64,000 nucleotides of DNA. Source: Hofstenia miamia. Lineage: Eukaryota > Xenacoelomorpha > Acoela > Hofsteniidae. The notes beneath the pieces are model-generated. The model was given only the letters and a program-made list of their open reading frames with translations. It was not told the DNA's origin and did not search any database. The position numbers and the translations under genes are program-made. The stretch covers positions 224,361 to 288,360 of the forward strand of contig CABFPE010000708.1 of NCBI GenBank assembly GCA_900660155.1. Reading direction: 5' to 3'. Each line of letters opens with the position of its first letter. Within the stretch, counting starts at the first letter, position 1. Positions 35,651 through 48,800 of the stretch are shown one piece after another.

Positions 35651-35949
35651 TTGTGTAACTGATGGGTGGCAATTTATTTCTCTGAGATCTCCTCTTTCAC
35701 CATAATGGGGAGGATCACTTTCCTGTTCCAATCAGCATTAATGTTGGGGAGGAGCTCATACTCACATGCTGGGATAAATCCAAAAGGAGTTTTCTCACCA
35801 GGCAGCTTTCACAGGTCTCTCTCATAACTAAGAAGGACAGTGAAGTAGTCTGTGTTGAGATGTAATCACCCCAGATGATGGGTGATAGTAAAGGTGAAAT
35901 CACTTAGATATTCCAACCATCAGGTGAAGATGTTCAACTTGTCACCAGA

Positions 35950-37283
35950 GAATTTCTTGAGCCATGCTAGCATGGATTTATCAGTGCAATCAACAAATCA
36001 ACGACCTAATATAAAGAATCAAATTTTCTTCAGACTCTCGACAAGTGCTAACATTTCAGACTTTGTTGCTCCATAATTTAGCTTGGCATTTCAGTGCTTC
36101 TGACTAAAATACTGTACTTAGCTTTCCTGACAATTGATTACCTGACTTAGCTTGGATGGCAATTGAAAATAAATTCCTTAGTTTAGTCAGGCATATTCAG
36201 ACTTGGGATCTGTCTGAGTTCTTGCTTCACAGCATCCAGCTCTTCCTGTTCAGCCCAGGTCCAACAGAATTCAGTGTTTTTGCAGAGCAGATTAGATATG
36301 TGCTTCATTCATTTGGCTAGTTCAGAGATGAATGAGCCATAATAGTTGAGAAAGACCATCAAGCATTGGACATCCTTATGAGAGTATGGAGTCTCAATGT
36401 GATCAATATGTTCCTTTGCATCATTTTTGATAGATATTCTCCCAGGTTCAATCACCCTACCCAAGAAAGTAACTCATGGTGAAATGAGGGAACATTTATT
36501 TCCATTGACCCAGAGACTGGAGTTGTACAAGATCTTGAGAGTGCAACCCAACTTATCTAAGTGATCAGAGAATGTGTGTCCAGCAACAAGAATATCATCA
36601 ATATATGCCGTGATCCCACGTTCAAGAACATTAGCCCCACTCCACAATACATGCATGATGTAAAGCTGAAATGTAGCTGGAGCATTATAAAGCCTGAAGA
36701 CCATGTATTTCCACTCAAAAAGGCCATATGGCATAATAAAAGCAGTTTTCAGGATGTTGGCAGGCTTCATAGGTGTCTGCCAATAGGCTTTACAAAGATC
36801 CAAGCATGAGAACAAACTGTACTTGCTGGCATCATATAGAAGATCCTCAATGTGAGGTAACAGATATGCATCCTTGATAGTGATATCATTTAATTGTCAA
36901 AAGTTGACGCAGAGGCAGTACTTCTCACCTTGGTGGATAAACACCATGGGTGCAGCATATGCACTGTTGCTATTCTAAATCATCCTGCTTTCAATGAGAT
37001 TGCTAAGGATCTGTTTGTACTCTACTCTTAAATTCTCAGGTACCCTTTGAACTGGCAAACAAATGGGGTGATCACTCTTGGTTTTGATAGCATGTTGTTC
37101 CCCAATGGCCTTCTCAACACTAATAGACCCATTATTAAATACATCATGGTGCTGGCACAAAAGAGCAGATAGTGTGTCATGTTCTTGTGGACTCAGGTGC
37201 CCATGAGTTTTCTCATTGACAACTGGGATCTGGACTGGATCACTGGGTTTACTCAGATCATGAATTGCAGTGAGAACAGGCAA
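35950..37283 (-). pseudogene. Reverse transcriptase and RNase H region of element 2
   Basis: Opens with a long clean block (37283-36975) ending PVQRVPENLRVEYKQIL, the N-terminal fingers of Gypsy RT. Continues with LCKAYWQTPM, YGLFEWKYMVF and the catalytic AYIDDILV (36815-36474). RNase H follows. Fossil. Confidence 0.8.
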
Positions 37284-37559
37284 ACAGCTTTAAGTTTGAG
37301 TCAGACCAGTTTTGTGATGATAGATAGCTTTGTTGGATCCATTCAGTTCAGGTGTGCAGAACTATTGAGCACAGTGACATAGGTCTTGCCATGAGAGACA
37401 TGACAGAGGTCCAGAGAGAGATGTAGACCACAAATGCATTTTCCCCTTTTGTCCTGAAATAATGGCATCCCTCTTATAAGGAGAGTTCATAGTGACAGCA
37501 ACTTGTTGCCATTGCCAGCATTAATCAACAATCCATTCACATCTGCAGGGATGATGTTA

Positions 37560-39400
37560 GTACACAGTAATGAGGTTATCACCAAAACATCATGTGCACA
37601 GTTTTTGGGAGGCAGCACTCAATATAATTTAAATGACTGACAGACTTGACCAGGGTGTCAGGAGTACACACTTCAGCTGACAGCTCATCAATGATAATAC
37701 CATCTCCATCTGCAATTAGGCAGATAACTGCCCCACTCTGAGTACAAATGTGAGCTGACTGTCTTTCATTGTCTGATTTCTTCTGCACTGTAACAGAACT
37801 TGAAGAGGTTAATTTTTTGGAGGTAGTTTGAAACATATTTAGGTCACCAACATCTTTCTCAATGCATGTTGTGTGCTGTAACATATAGACAATACTGATC
37901 ACCTTCTTAATGATAGAATTTAGGTCATCCTCTGGATCACATTTAAGCTTGAGGCGGCTCCTTATGTGAGAAGGGAATCCCCAACTAATATATGAAAAAA
38001 GATTGTGTTGCAAATACTCTGGAGTTAACTTGCTGGAGCAAAAGAGTCTATCAACTTGACTAATATAGGTCCTCACATCATCTCCCTTCTTGAAGGAAAG
38101 ATCACATAAAAGCGTCTTGTACTGCTGTTTTATGTGAGGCACTTTGTAGTGGTCCCCAAAGTGACCAACAAGTAATTGATAATTAGTTTTGACCTCTCTG
38201 TCCAACATCATGTACTAATTGTACATGAGGCCTTGAAGGTACATGGGAAATTGCATGCAGGCAACATCTTGTGTAGTTTTATATTGCTTCATCATAAGCT
38301 CAAAAAGAAGGAGCCACTCATCAAAATTTCATCTATTTTTCCTGTAAATTTAGGCAACACTGAGTGCTGATTGAAAAGATTTGCTGATTCATTTCCTGAG
38401 GCTTTGGTGGGTAGAATCGCCTGGGTAAAGAATGGTCCCAGAGTTGTCGTAGGCCTGATAGCATTACTCAGAGGAGGAGGTGGAACAATTGTAGCAGTTG
38501 GAGTAACTGTAACAATAATGGGTGCTGAAGGCATTACAGTTGCTCTCAGGGTATAAGAGCCAGGCATAGCTATGGTAGTTAGTGTAGAAACTTGTGAAAG
38601 AGCAGATTGAGTAAATGTAGGTGCTCTACTTTTAATAGAGTTAATGGGGGTAATGAATGGTGGCGTCACAAGGGGATGTTGCAGGTGCTGGCTGAGCATG
38701 AGAAAAGTGTGTGGAAAATGTCTGTGAGATAATCATTGAAAATCTCTTGGAGAGAGTGTCAAGAGCATTGTCCAAAATGGCAATGAGTTACATACTCAGG
38801 TTCTCCTGATGAGATCAGGGGAGAATGTGGGGTTAATTCCTAAATTTGCATCTCTAATGCTGAGATTGAGTCAAGCAAGCATCTCTCACATTGCCAAGTT
38901 TCAGAAGCTTGTTGTCAAAACTGTACTTGCAGTGCATCAAGGCATTCTTCACAAAAGCAGTGCTGGGAGATCTGCTCTGAAAGAGCATCTCTAAGCTGAT
39001 CAACTTCAGTTGTTGGTAACTCAGGGGGATGTGACAATGGCTTATATGAAATAAATGGGTTCAACTTGGTAGCAGGAGTAGGAGTCTCTTGCAGAAAAAC
39101 TTTGGAGGGCATAGATACAACAGACACAGGTCTGGTGGGGGTAGGAGTAGGTAACCAACAATAGAATTAAATCCAACAGTGTGAGGGACAGTGTTCAAGC
39201 TGCCAGCACTCACACAGGGGAAACCTTGAGTGGGAGTCCCATTATAAGAAATAGAAAAATCCATATCCATAAGAACAAGAATAAGTAAGCAAGTAAAAGT
39301 AAAAGTAAGAGAAAAGGTTCCAATAACAATTCTAATAATGTAGGAGAAACATCCAACTGTGTAGGAGAAATAAAAGCAACTTGACAGATGGTAGCAAGGC
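37560..39400 (-). pseudogene. gag region of element 2
   Basis: The block 38211-37579 resembles a Ty3/Gypsy capsid (LVGHFGDHYKVPHIKQQY, then GDDVRTYISQVDRLF). It is preceded (38699-38292) by a Pro/Thr-rich linker (VMPSAPIIVTVTPTATIVPP). Further upstream, 39408-38915 is Pro/Ser-rich and poorly conserved. No zinc knuckle was seen in what I read. Fossil. Confidence 0.65.
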
Positions 39401-39651
39401 ATGGGCACAACAATCCAAATTCTAGAACAATGAGACTATGCCAATATGGCACTAAGAATGGGTAAGAATAGAATCAGGGTTTGGTAATGGCATCCAATTG
39501 CAGAATTGAAAATGCAGAATTACATATAAGGTAAAGTTGTACATCAGTGGGTGGTGAAATAGATCATGGTCAGGGGAATCCATCCCAGCTGACTCACACC
39601 CAGTGGAAAAACAAAGCCAGATACAATAAGAAAACATTAGAACAGTTCTGT

Positions 39652-39669
39652 ATCGCATCAGGGTCACCA
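39652..39669 (-). other. Primer-binding site of element 2 (tRNA-Trp-like)
   Basis: Minus-strand tggtgaccctgatgcg follows directly after the LTR end gattctaca. It matches the complement of the tRNA-Trp 3' end (tggtgaccccgacgtg) at about 13 of 16 positions. This fixes the 5' LTR boundary at 39670. Confidence 0.65.
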
Positions 39670-40135
39670 TGTAGAATCAGCAGGGTGCATCTAGCAGCTT
39701 GAGCAGTACAAGGTTGTGAAGAATTACCATCACTGAGAGCATCCCATATTCTAACAAAACAAATGAAGATCAGTAGTTTGCCAATTTCACTGTAGAAAAC
39801 AGAACTGATACCATTTCCAAAACGGCAATCCAGCTAGTGACCAATTTACATGGCATCACACTGGAGCCATATCTTTAGAAACTATCCTTACTATGCAAGG
39901 TGCTAATTGTGTGTCTCAAGTTTAATTTCTAGCTCAATAAAACAAATTTAGCTCAGTGTTTGTTATCTCTGCTCATATAATACAGATATTAATAATGTGT
40001 AATTACCACATATTCATGTACGCCAATGGCATAATATATTTGCAAAGTGTGATGTTATGTGCATGTATGATTGATTGAGTTAGTAGTTCTATTATTCCCT
40101 ATGCCTATTCATAGCCATAAAGCAAACACAATATT

Positions 40136-41494
40136 GTAGAGTCACTCAGGGACTTTGTTGAGATATTTCTTTATTATTTATTCATCATATTTTGTATTTC
40201 ACGTCATCATGACATCACCTCAGTTATTTTGATATTAGGTTGTTATCATTAGTTTGCTGTTCCCTCAGTGGTGCTTATTATTTTATTGCTCAAATTGAAT
40301 TTACAAGGGAAAGAATACTTAAGCATGATTGAACTACGTAGACAACTCTTTTTGGAATCAAAGGCAGGTAATAACGCAATTTTTGTATAAAACTGAGAAA
40401 CTTGTAGAGAATGGTTAATAGATTTTATCTACTCTCAACTGCCGTTTTACCATTGGATTTTTCTTTTATATTATATTGATATGAAAACTATTGCTTAAGT
40501 TCAGCAACAATTTGGGAGTGCTCTCTCCAGCACAGGGCAACAAGTAGCTCCTGGAGGTCTTTCAACTATCCCCTCAGGTTATGTATACAGTTATGTATAG
40601 GGAAATAATAAATCTCTCTTTCATAGTTCAACACATACATGCACTTATGCAACCTAACACTGTGATGATACCATGCTGTTGGCTAGCATGAATGTCTGGC
40701 AATTACAGACTATTTAATAGTGAGATGAGAGATAACAATGAAATGAGATCCTGTATTTTTTTAATGTGAGATAGAAATTAAAAGTGAGACAAATAGGGTA
40801 GCACCAGTCAATAGGTTAAGCACTTTACTTTGCTCTGGAGATTTCACTTTGGCTGGAAGCCATATAAATTGGTCATCTTGGATTTTACCTAAAGTAGTTT
40901 TATTACTTGGATGAATTACCAAGGTTACATCTATAAGTTATAAGTTCTATGTTATTCTATTCTCTGGAATCATGGCTGTTTTGTAAATGCTATTCAAACC
41001 TTCTGCAGAGTCAATTAGTTTTCTAGTTAAGTTACCCTACCAGCCCACGATTCTACAATATGGGCTGACATCTGTCAAGGAGCAAGTTATTGCTCCAGGC
41101 ACAGTGGAGTTCCTCCCACATTATTGCCAGATCTTACAAGTTTATTATCATATTATCTAAAAAGATTAGTAATGTAATAAAGAAAAATAAATGCAAACGT
41201 TATCCAGTGAGAATGAAATTTATTTGATGTTTGATAACAGTAAGTTCCCTATTAATTACAGAAAAAGGTAAATATTTACCATTTTACTAAAATTCACTTG
41301 TTTCCCTTGCAAATTAATCAAGCAATCACACGTATCCTCTAATCGAGGGGACAAATGTACTAAATTCGAAAAACTAAGTTCGAACAACTGCATTTTAATA
41401 AAATCACTAAATCAAAGGTAGTAAATAGCACCAAATTAATTGGAGAGTGCGAATAATTGAAAAATAAAAATAATAAGGGCCCTGAGTGACTCCA
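40136..41494. mobile_element. 1.36-kb element with 17-bp terminal inverted repeats
   Basis: The left end tgtagagtcactcaggg and the right end ccctgagtgactccaca are reverse complements except for one base. If the element proper starts at tagag (hAT end consensus YARNG), the flanking octamers caatattg and cattatac match at 5 of 8 positions. No transposase frame is inside, so it would be non-autonomous or gutted. It lies just beyond the 5' end of element 2. Confidence 0.5.
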
Positions 41495-42310
41495 CATTAT
41501 ACTCATGCCCAAATTATATAAATCTAGTAGACCAATATGATACTGCTAACAGAAGGGTAAATATATTTCAATGGCATTATTTTAATGTTTTTTAAAATTA
41601 CTGAGCTACAATCCATAGTTATCAACAAATTAATGATTCCTATTTTTGTAGGTGGTTTATCTATCATAAATATATTATAAGAGAAAAATTGAAATCAAAA
41701 TTTCCAAGTATTGCCAAAATTGGTTCTTTTGTAAAATTTATATAAGAAGGAACAAATCTGAAATTTGGTATATTTTATTTTAAGAGTGGGGGTTCTAGAG
41801 ACATCCTGGAAGGTGGGAGATCTCATGCTTAATGGGGGAGCTTGTTTTAATAGCCATCTCTAAACTGAACAGAGTTTTCTCAATTTATGCATTGTAAGAT
41901 ATATTATATTCTGCACATTGTTTGCATCTTCCTTTACAAATTTAATGTATAAATAATCTATGGAACAATTGAAATAGCTGCAAACAGAAATTATAATTCT
42001 ACAGTTAAAAAGCATAAAAATGAAATTCCAAATATAAGAATAAGCAACAAATATAATTGAATTTGGAAATATAGTGAGATAAAAATGGAATAATTGCCAC
42101 TACATTAAAGCTATTGACAAAAAGTATTTTACAATTATTTCCAAATTTATATTTTTTCTGACTGCTCTAAGATAATCATTGAGAAATTTAAGATTAGATG
42201 TGCCAAACAGTAGTATCAATAAAAAATTTCAAACCAGTTGCTAGGTGATCTTTGATTTTTCGTAATTTGCTTCTGTAAATGTAATCAGAGGACAAAAATA
42301 GTGCCCATTT
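41495..42310 (+). other. Upstream region of the UBR3 homologue
   Basis: AT-rich sequence with no recognised promoter element. An in-frame TAG at 42299-42301, four codons before the ATG, means the reading frame does not simply extend upstream. A non-coding first exon could lie here. Confidence 0.4.
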
Positions 42311-42810
42311 ATGAGTATAGATCTTTTAAAAGAATTAGGAATATTTTTCAAGGAAGAGTTACTTAGTGATCGTTCTAAGGAATACGTTGACGATGTAACA
42401 TCAACAGTAGTTGGCATTGGAGGACCTATAACTTTTTCTGTTCCTGTTCGTATTTTGCTCAATTGCTTACCAAATGTTAAACCGTTTAGAAATTTAAAGT
42501 TATTACCATATAAGAAAGAGGATTCTTTGAACAACTTTGATATAATTCATGGTATTATTTGTGGAGGTCTGAAAGCTGAAGAATTTCAAGTCCTTTTAAG
42601 AAAGTATGATTCTTCTTCTGTTTGTGGCCTTGTTTGGACGGCTAATTTTGTTGCTTATCGATGCAAAACCTGTGCCTGCTCTTCTTGTATGGCATTATGT
42701 GCTGAGTGTTTTTTAAGTGGCAATCATGAAGGTCATGATTTCAACATGTTTAAAAGTCAAGCCGGAGGTGCTTGTGATTGTGGTGATCCAAATGTGTTAA
42801 AAGAAGAAGG
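42311..42810 (+). CDS. UBR3: UBR3 exon 1: N-terminus and most of the UBR box
   Basis: Residues 1-167. [14 protein letters not shown] at residues 105-118 and [12 protein letters not shown] at 148-159 are near-identical to human UBR3. The Cys/His zinc ligands between them (C121, C126, C130, C133, H139, H142) are present. Donor gtaatt after GG (phase 2). The longest coding exon here. Confidence 0.95.
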
Positions 42811-45800
42811 GTAATTTCTTTTTATCTTCGAGAATTAAGCCATTGCATTAATAGTTTGCAATGAAATATTAGTGTGGTATTATATTTTAGGTATTTAAAT
42901 TACATTTAAATTTATTTTAATTGCATTTTAACTTGATGTAATTCAGTTTTGCAATGTTATTTTTCAATTTATTTTGACAAAATTTCAATTGAAAAGAGAA
43001 AGAATCTAAGGTATTTGGGAAACTGAGTAGTTTTGAACAATATGGTGAAGTTTAAAATACATATATCCACTTTTCGCACACTAGTAGTACAATTTTAATA
43101 CATATTCCTTATTTACTTGATGACGATTTCCTAATCCAAGTGATAAGCCCAATAGAAGAATTGAAAATTTAATTTACAAACTTCAACTACATGAAGGATT
43201 AATGTACAATAAAAGTTCACTAAGGTAATATTTTTTGCGCGAATATCCTAGCATAAACAACATCGTAGTAGTAATATTAATCTATAAAATAATGTGCACT
43301 CTTCTGAAATGCGAATTTATATTAAGTGAATGTTTTTGAGTGCTTGAAATTTTAAAAACTCTAACTTCTCTTTTTATATATATTTTTAAGTGTTTTTATC
43401 ATTTTAAACTTTTTTATGTAAAAATATTATAATTGCCTTCCAATTAATTGCAATTAATTGGTCAACTGACATTTGTTTTTCTGAAATACAATTATTTGAC
43501 ATGGCTTTTAAGTAATTGACAAATGATGTACCAATAGACATTTCCCAGCCTCTGTTACAAGATCGGTTACAAAGTCACCGCACATCACTGGTTATCTAAA
43601 TGGTTCAAACGATTCTACGAAAATGTAGCAGATCGCGCTTGACGAATCACATATTCTAATCGTACACTAGTTCAATAGAAATAGCTAAAGCTGAATTAGG
43701 GAATTCAAAATTATATAGACTCTTATTATATAACAGAAAGTATCAATTGTTGCAGATTTTTTTATTTCAGTTTAAACACTTTACTATTTCATAGTAAAAA
43801 ATCCGGTTTACTCCGATCAAACATCTTAGAGACTTTGTTCATTCAGTTTTCTTCGATGATAGCACAGGAGTGGTGGAGCTCCGCTATCTTGATATTGTTG
43901 ATAAAAGTAAATTTGCTCATTGATATCAAACTTGAAAAATTTCTGGGTCAAACCCTTCAAGTAGACGTCCGGTTCCATTGTGCTAAATGTTTTCTTTTTT
44001 CTTTTTCTTTTAACTGCTTGTTAAGTTCTAATAGTAATAATAAAATTGGAACAATTGTTTAAGATAAGAGCCATTAAACTCGAAACTTTTAATCAAGAAG
44101 TTCAATGACATGCGCAGTATGTTCTTGAAAAGTTTGTAGTTAGGGATTACCATAAAGTTTGTCTCTAATGTAACTACATCCAAAAGTCATTCATTGGCAG
44201 GATAAAAAAGGCGCTGCCGCCGTCAATAAAACTCTCAAGTGTATTTTTATTGAAAGTCGTCGAATTTCACATTACAGAGCAACTCTTCACTGAGATTTTG
44301 TGAGCCATTTCCAAATGCTCAATGATCTCATCTTTGGTTTGAATGAATTTATTCCTCAGTCACGAAATTTAGATACCGTTTGAGCAGCTTTCCCGAGGGT
44401 TTGACAAAACAATTTCTTCGTTGTTCATGATGAATCAGTTACCAAATGTTATTATTTGAATTTAAACGATTTAATTCAATTTGGCATTCAAATTGACATT
44501 AATGCATGGATATTTGCAAAAGTAAGGCTTCGATATTATTTAGGGCAGGTTCGTATCTGTTTCTGAAACACTTCGTTTTAAACTATCATGAAGCTTGGAT
44601 AGAAAGAAACAATATACAACTGCAAACAACAATACTAAAATAGAAACTAAACTAAGCAGCATTCGATCACCTAAAGCCGATAAGCTTATTAGGCTGGTCT
44701 GTACAAGTCGACGCTCTATCTTAAATTTGGGTAGGCGTTGAAATTGATAGTTCTAAGTTACTCTTACTCTTTCGAAGAAGACATAAATATTATAGTTTCG
44801 ATTTGGGACGCAAGTAGTTCGTTTGTGATTGCCTGACAACGGCGTATACAGGATTGACTTAAGGCTACGGTTAGACTACGTGATTAGTAGAAAGAGCAAA
44901 TGCAAAATCGCCTCAACAGTAAGTGGTTAAACTGCATTGCAATTATAATTACATAGACTAGCCATACCCGTAGGCATGCAGTGCTTTCATATGGGATAGA
45001 TCACATGTATTTACGTAGTCTAACCGCAGCCTAAAGAATCTCTGGCTGCGTCATCTAATAAGTTAATAACCTTAGTTTTTTAAAAACCGCGCAGAAAAAT
45101 TTCTTTAAAATGGACTTAGAACCATAATTACCGCGAGTGTCAGTTTGTTAGTTGATCTTACAGTATCGATTCTTTCAATATATAAAATGACAATTATATA
45201 TAGTACAGCAGTGAGAACTGAGAGGATCAATATCTGTACAAATCTTAATTGTTTGGAAGTTTTAAACTATTTTCAAACAGCTAATCATAATGACATATTT
45301 TACAATTAAATAAAAATTCATTTAATATTAGCAATACTAGGTCAATCTAGAATATATCTATAATGTATTCAGTAATCCCCTCTTGAAATGCGTTTTTTTC
45401 AGCATTGCAAATTTATTAAAGATTACTTAAAATATTCAGTATTATATATATAAATATATATATCGAATGTTTCCTAACTGTTTATTCTTGGCTATATGTA
45501 ATTTATTTAATTATTCAAGATTCTAGAGTCTAATATAGCATAGAAATAGTTTTGCATTTTCATCTTATGATCATTTTTTTTAACAAATCGCATATAATTT
45601 AAAATAATGTTTTTAATTTAGCTTCTGTAAGAAACACAGATCTAAATTTAAAGAAGTTACGCCAGTGCCTCCAGATTTATTAGTTCCAGCGGAATACATC
45701 ATCCCTAGATTATTACTACGATTAATAATTGTAGCTCGTGTAGGGTTCCTGAATAAAGGTAAATAGATTATTTAATCCGTTCCTTCTATTTTTTAGATTC

Positions 45801-48800
45801 TTACTATGAACCCCTTGTTAGTTATCTCCAGAAACTGTGTCTATTCAGTGAGGTAATGCGCTCTGCTGTGACACGTGCAATACTTTCTCCAGATGTTTAC
45901 TCTGAAATGAAATCATGTATGTAAAGTTTTTTTGCCTTAATTGTTTTGTAAATACAATTAAACATTCTCTCATTTTTGTACAACTGCATTGCCATATATT
46001 ATTTGTAGATTTTTTAGCTTGTGCAGATAAGGAAAACGATCTGTGGCGTACATGTCAGGCTACATATGAGGAAAAGTTATCTAAATTAGAAAGTCCTCCA
46101 ATGGATGCTATTGATCCTTGTAAGTAACTTGCTCTTTTAAAATTATGCAAATCCTTAGATTTCAACTTCCCTCGTCATATTGTTCACAATTCGTTTTTGG
46201 ATGAAATACTGTTTTGGACGGTGAAGCATTTCTTTCCCACCAGCATAGTTACTTGGCTGTTAAATATGTTGCCAGATTCTCAATATAAGGTTTATTATAT
46301 ATGTTTTCTACATATATCTTAATATTTGTTATGAAATTTTTTTTGATTAGCTAAAAAAATTCCTCTTTTAACCTGATTTTGTGTTTTAGCATAGGTTTCT
46401 ATTTCGTGCATTAATTTATATAATGAATTTAGTACTTGTATTTTATCTTAAAATTATAGTTCTTCAATTATCCTTTTATGGCATTAGTTTTGTAAGTTTT
46501 TTAATATTTTCAATTTTGTTGATGGACATTGTTTATTGCTGTGAAATATTTATTCATATTTTGACTGCATACAAACTTAGTACAATTTAAATGTGCAATG
46601 CACAATACTAGTTTTATGAGTTTTTAAATACCTTTCACTGGATCGCATTTTTTTATTTAGATTGAATTTAGTGCTTCATTTTTAAGACACTATACTAGAA
46701 TTGCTCTCTGTCTGATGACTACGGATCAAGCAGAAGCGGTGACTAATTCCGTTGTGCATATTAGTGTTCAACTTCTGAGCAATGAGAAGTTGGCGCTTGA
46801 CCTTGCAGAAAACAATCAGTTACTTGATATTCTTATTGCTACATTTGCATATCTGATAGGATGTGTACTAGAAGAATGTCTACTAACTCCAAATGATTCA
46901 AGTATATTTATTACTAGATATTCGCATGTATGCACTTCCTTAAGATATTCTCCTATTGTGTATAAATATTTAGGTAGCGGTGGATATCATTTTGTAGCCA
47001 ACGCTAGCCATAAAGTCATCAAGGACAATTGTTATTGGCCTACAGCAAGTGATTTAGCTAATATTTTTAATCATAAAACAATTGCAGCGAAGTTTCTTGA
47101 GTCAAAGCCATTGCTTAAAGTTTGGATTGATACCATTTCCAAAATGACAGGTATTGTTTTAGACTGTAGGGTTTAAATTTTGAGATGAAAGTATTTTCTT
47201 TGGTTATTTGTTAACGTTATTCTCTTTACATTTGTAACATAGGAATGAATGTTAACACGAGAATGCTGGATGAACACGTGGTGTATGAAAATCAAGTATT
47301 CTATTCTTCATTCACATTGGAAATTGAATCCGCTCTTATTCAAATGATATTTCTTCTCAACAATGCAGATAACAATAGGGTTTGCTTTTGCATATTTAAA
47401 ATCTTGATATCTAATATTCTTTTCTGATAGAACAGATTCTAAATAAATCTTAATTCGATTTTTAAGGGTAATTGAATGCGTGATGTCTGGGTTTTTGTAA
47501 TGTAAGTGGTTGGGTCATTAGCGATAATTTATGCTCCAAATTTCACACATATAATTTATTATTCGCGTGATTGCAACAATTGCTAGTGATGCAAATTTAT
47601 GCAAGAAATTTACGAACTCAATTGTAGAAATCAAGATTGATTTAATCTTTTAGTGACCAACGTTTTTATTTTGGAAAATGATTAAAAATTGAAATTTGCA
47701 TAATCCATTGAAGTAAATGTATGATTTTTGAAAAATTTCTATAATTAAAGTTGTAATAAGAATATTTTATCAAACTTTTCCTTTTTAAATTCAATGATTT
47801 TAGAAACGGAAAGATGAGATCTAAATATAGAATTCAAAATGGTGCACATACATGATAAAAATCAAATGAAGCACTTCACTTTTTTCTATTAGTTGTACTG
47901 TTACATGTTCAATTAACAAAATGAAACATGTATTCTACGCTTTTAAAAAAATTTATTATAATTTGATGTTCCCAAAAGGGAAACTTCGGATATCAAAATA
48001 TGCATCATTTTTGCAACGTATTCATACCTATTCTTTCTTGTCAAACTGTATTTTTTTCCTGAGAAAATTAACTGTTTAAAATTTTCGAAAATATTTCTAC
48101 ATGTGGTTTACAACCAAGATTTGACATTCTCCAATGTTTCCAAATCGGAGCCTCTGCTTGAAAAGTCGAAAAAGTAATGTAAGAATTTTGGAGTATTTGA
48201 TGAGTTCATCAGAGAACTCCACAGCCCCAACAATTGATCAAATAATAAACCTAAAGTGTGGATCCTTTGCTGATGAATGGGCTGTGTAAAGAAGAATGAC
48301 AGCTGCGCCTTTACAGTTGCGAGTAGTTGCTATGAGATAACACTGTTTTACAAAGCCTCAAAAAATGTAGCAATAAGATATTAACACAGCTTTGAGTCAT
48401 ATGCATGCACAACCAAGGAATATGAGGTGTAGACCATTGACCTCATACAGACCTAAACTACGCAATAGAAAATGGTGCTTGAATTTATTTTCCACCGCTC
48501 TCAATTAGTGATCGCTGTGTATGGGTTCTAAAATCACATTCATCCAGTATAGTTGATCACAATTATTTCCGAATAAAAGTGGCTGAAATACTAGTGAATC
48601 GTTTTAAAATGCCCGTTATATTTGGAAAATAATTGTTTCATTATTTCCACATAACTAGTTACCAAAGTGACCAACGTTCCCATTTTACGAACATACAAGT
48701 TTCAGGCTGTTTCTGATAAAAAATTATAAGGTTTAAAGGCCTGTAGCAGTTCCTTAACATAGCTTTCACTAAAGTGTTAAGAGATTGTCAACAACGGATT

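Larger units (their letters stand above)
34084..39900 (-). mobile_element. Ty3/Gypsy LTR retrotransposon, old and broken (element 2)
   Basis: A fossil on the minus strand, about 5.8 kb. From its 5' end: a probable short 5' LTR (39670 to about 39900, weakly defined), a primer-binding site, gag (about 39400-37560), then reverse transcriptase (37283-36474), RNase H (about 36460-35950), integrase (about 35640-34640) and a tail running into a short 3' LTR (34342-34084). The RT and integrase zinc-domain sequences are close to those of element 1 (shared YGLFEW, YIDD, IIQTE, DVINKC), so both belong to one lineage, although their LTRs differ. Many breaks (order of ten or more); inactive. Overall length is normal for the family. 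Confidence 0.85.
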
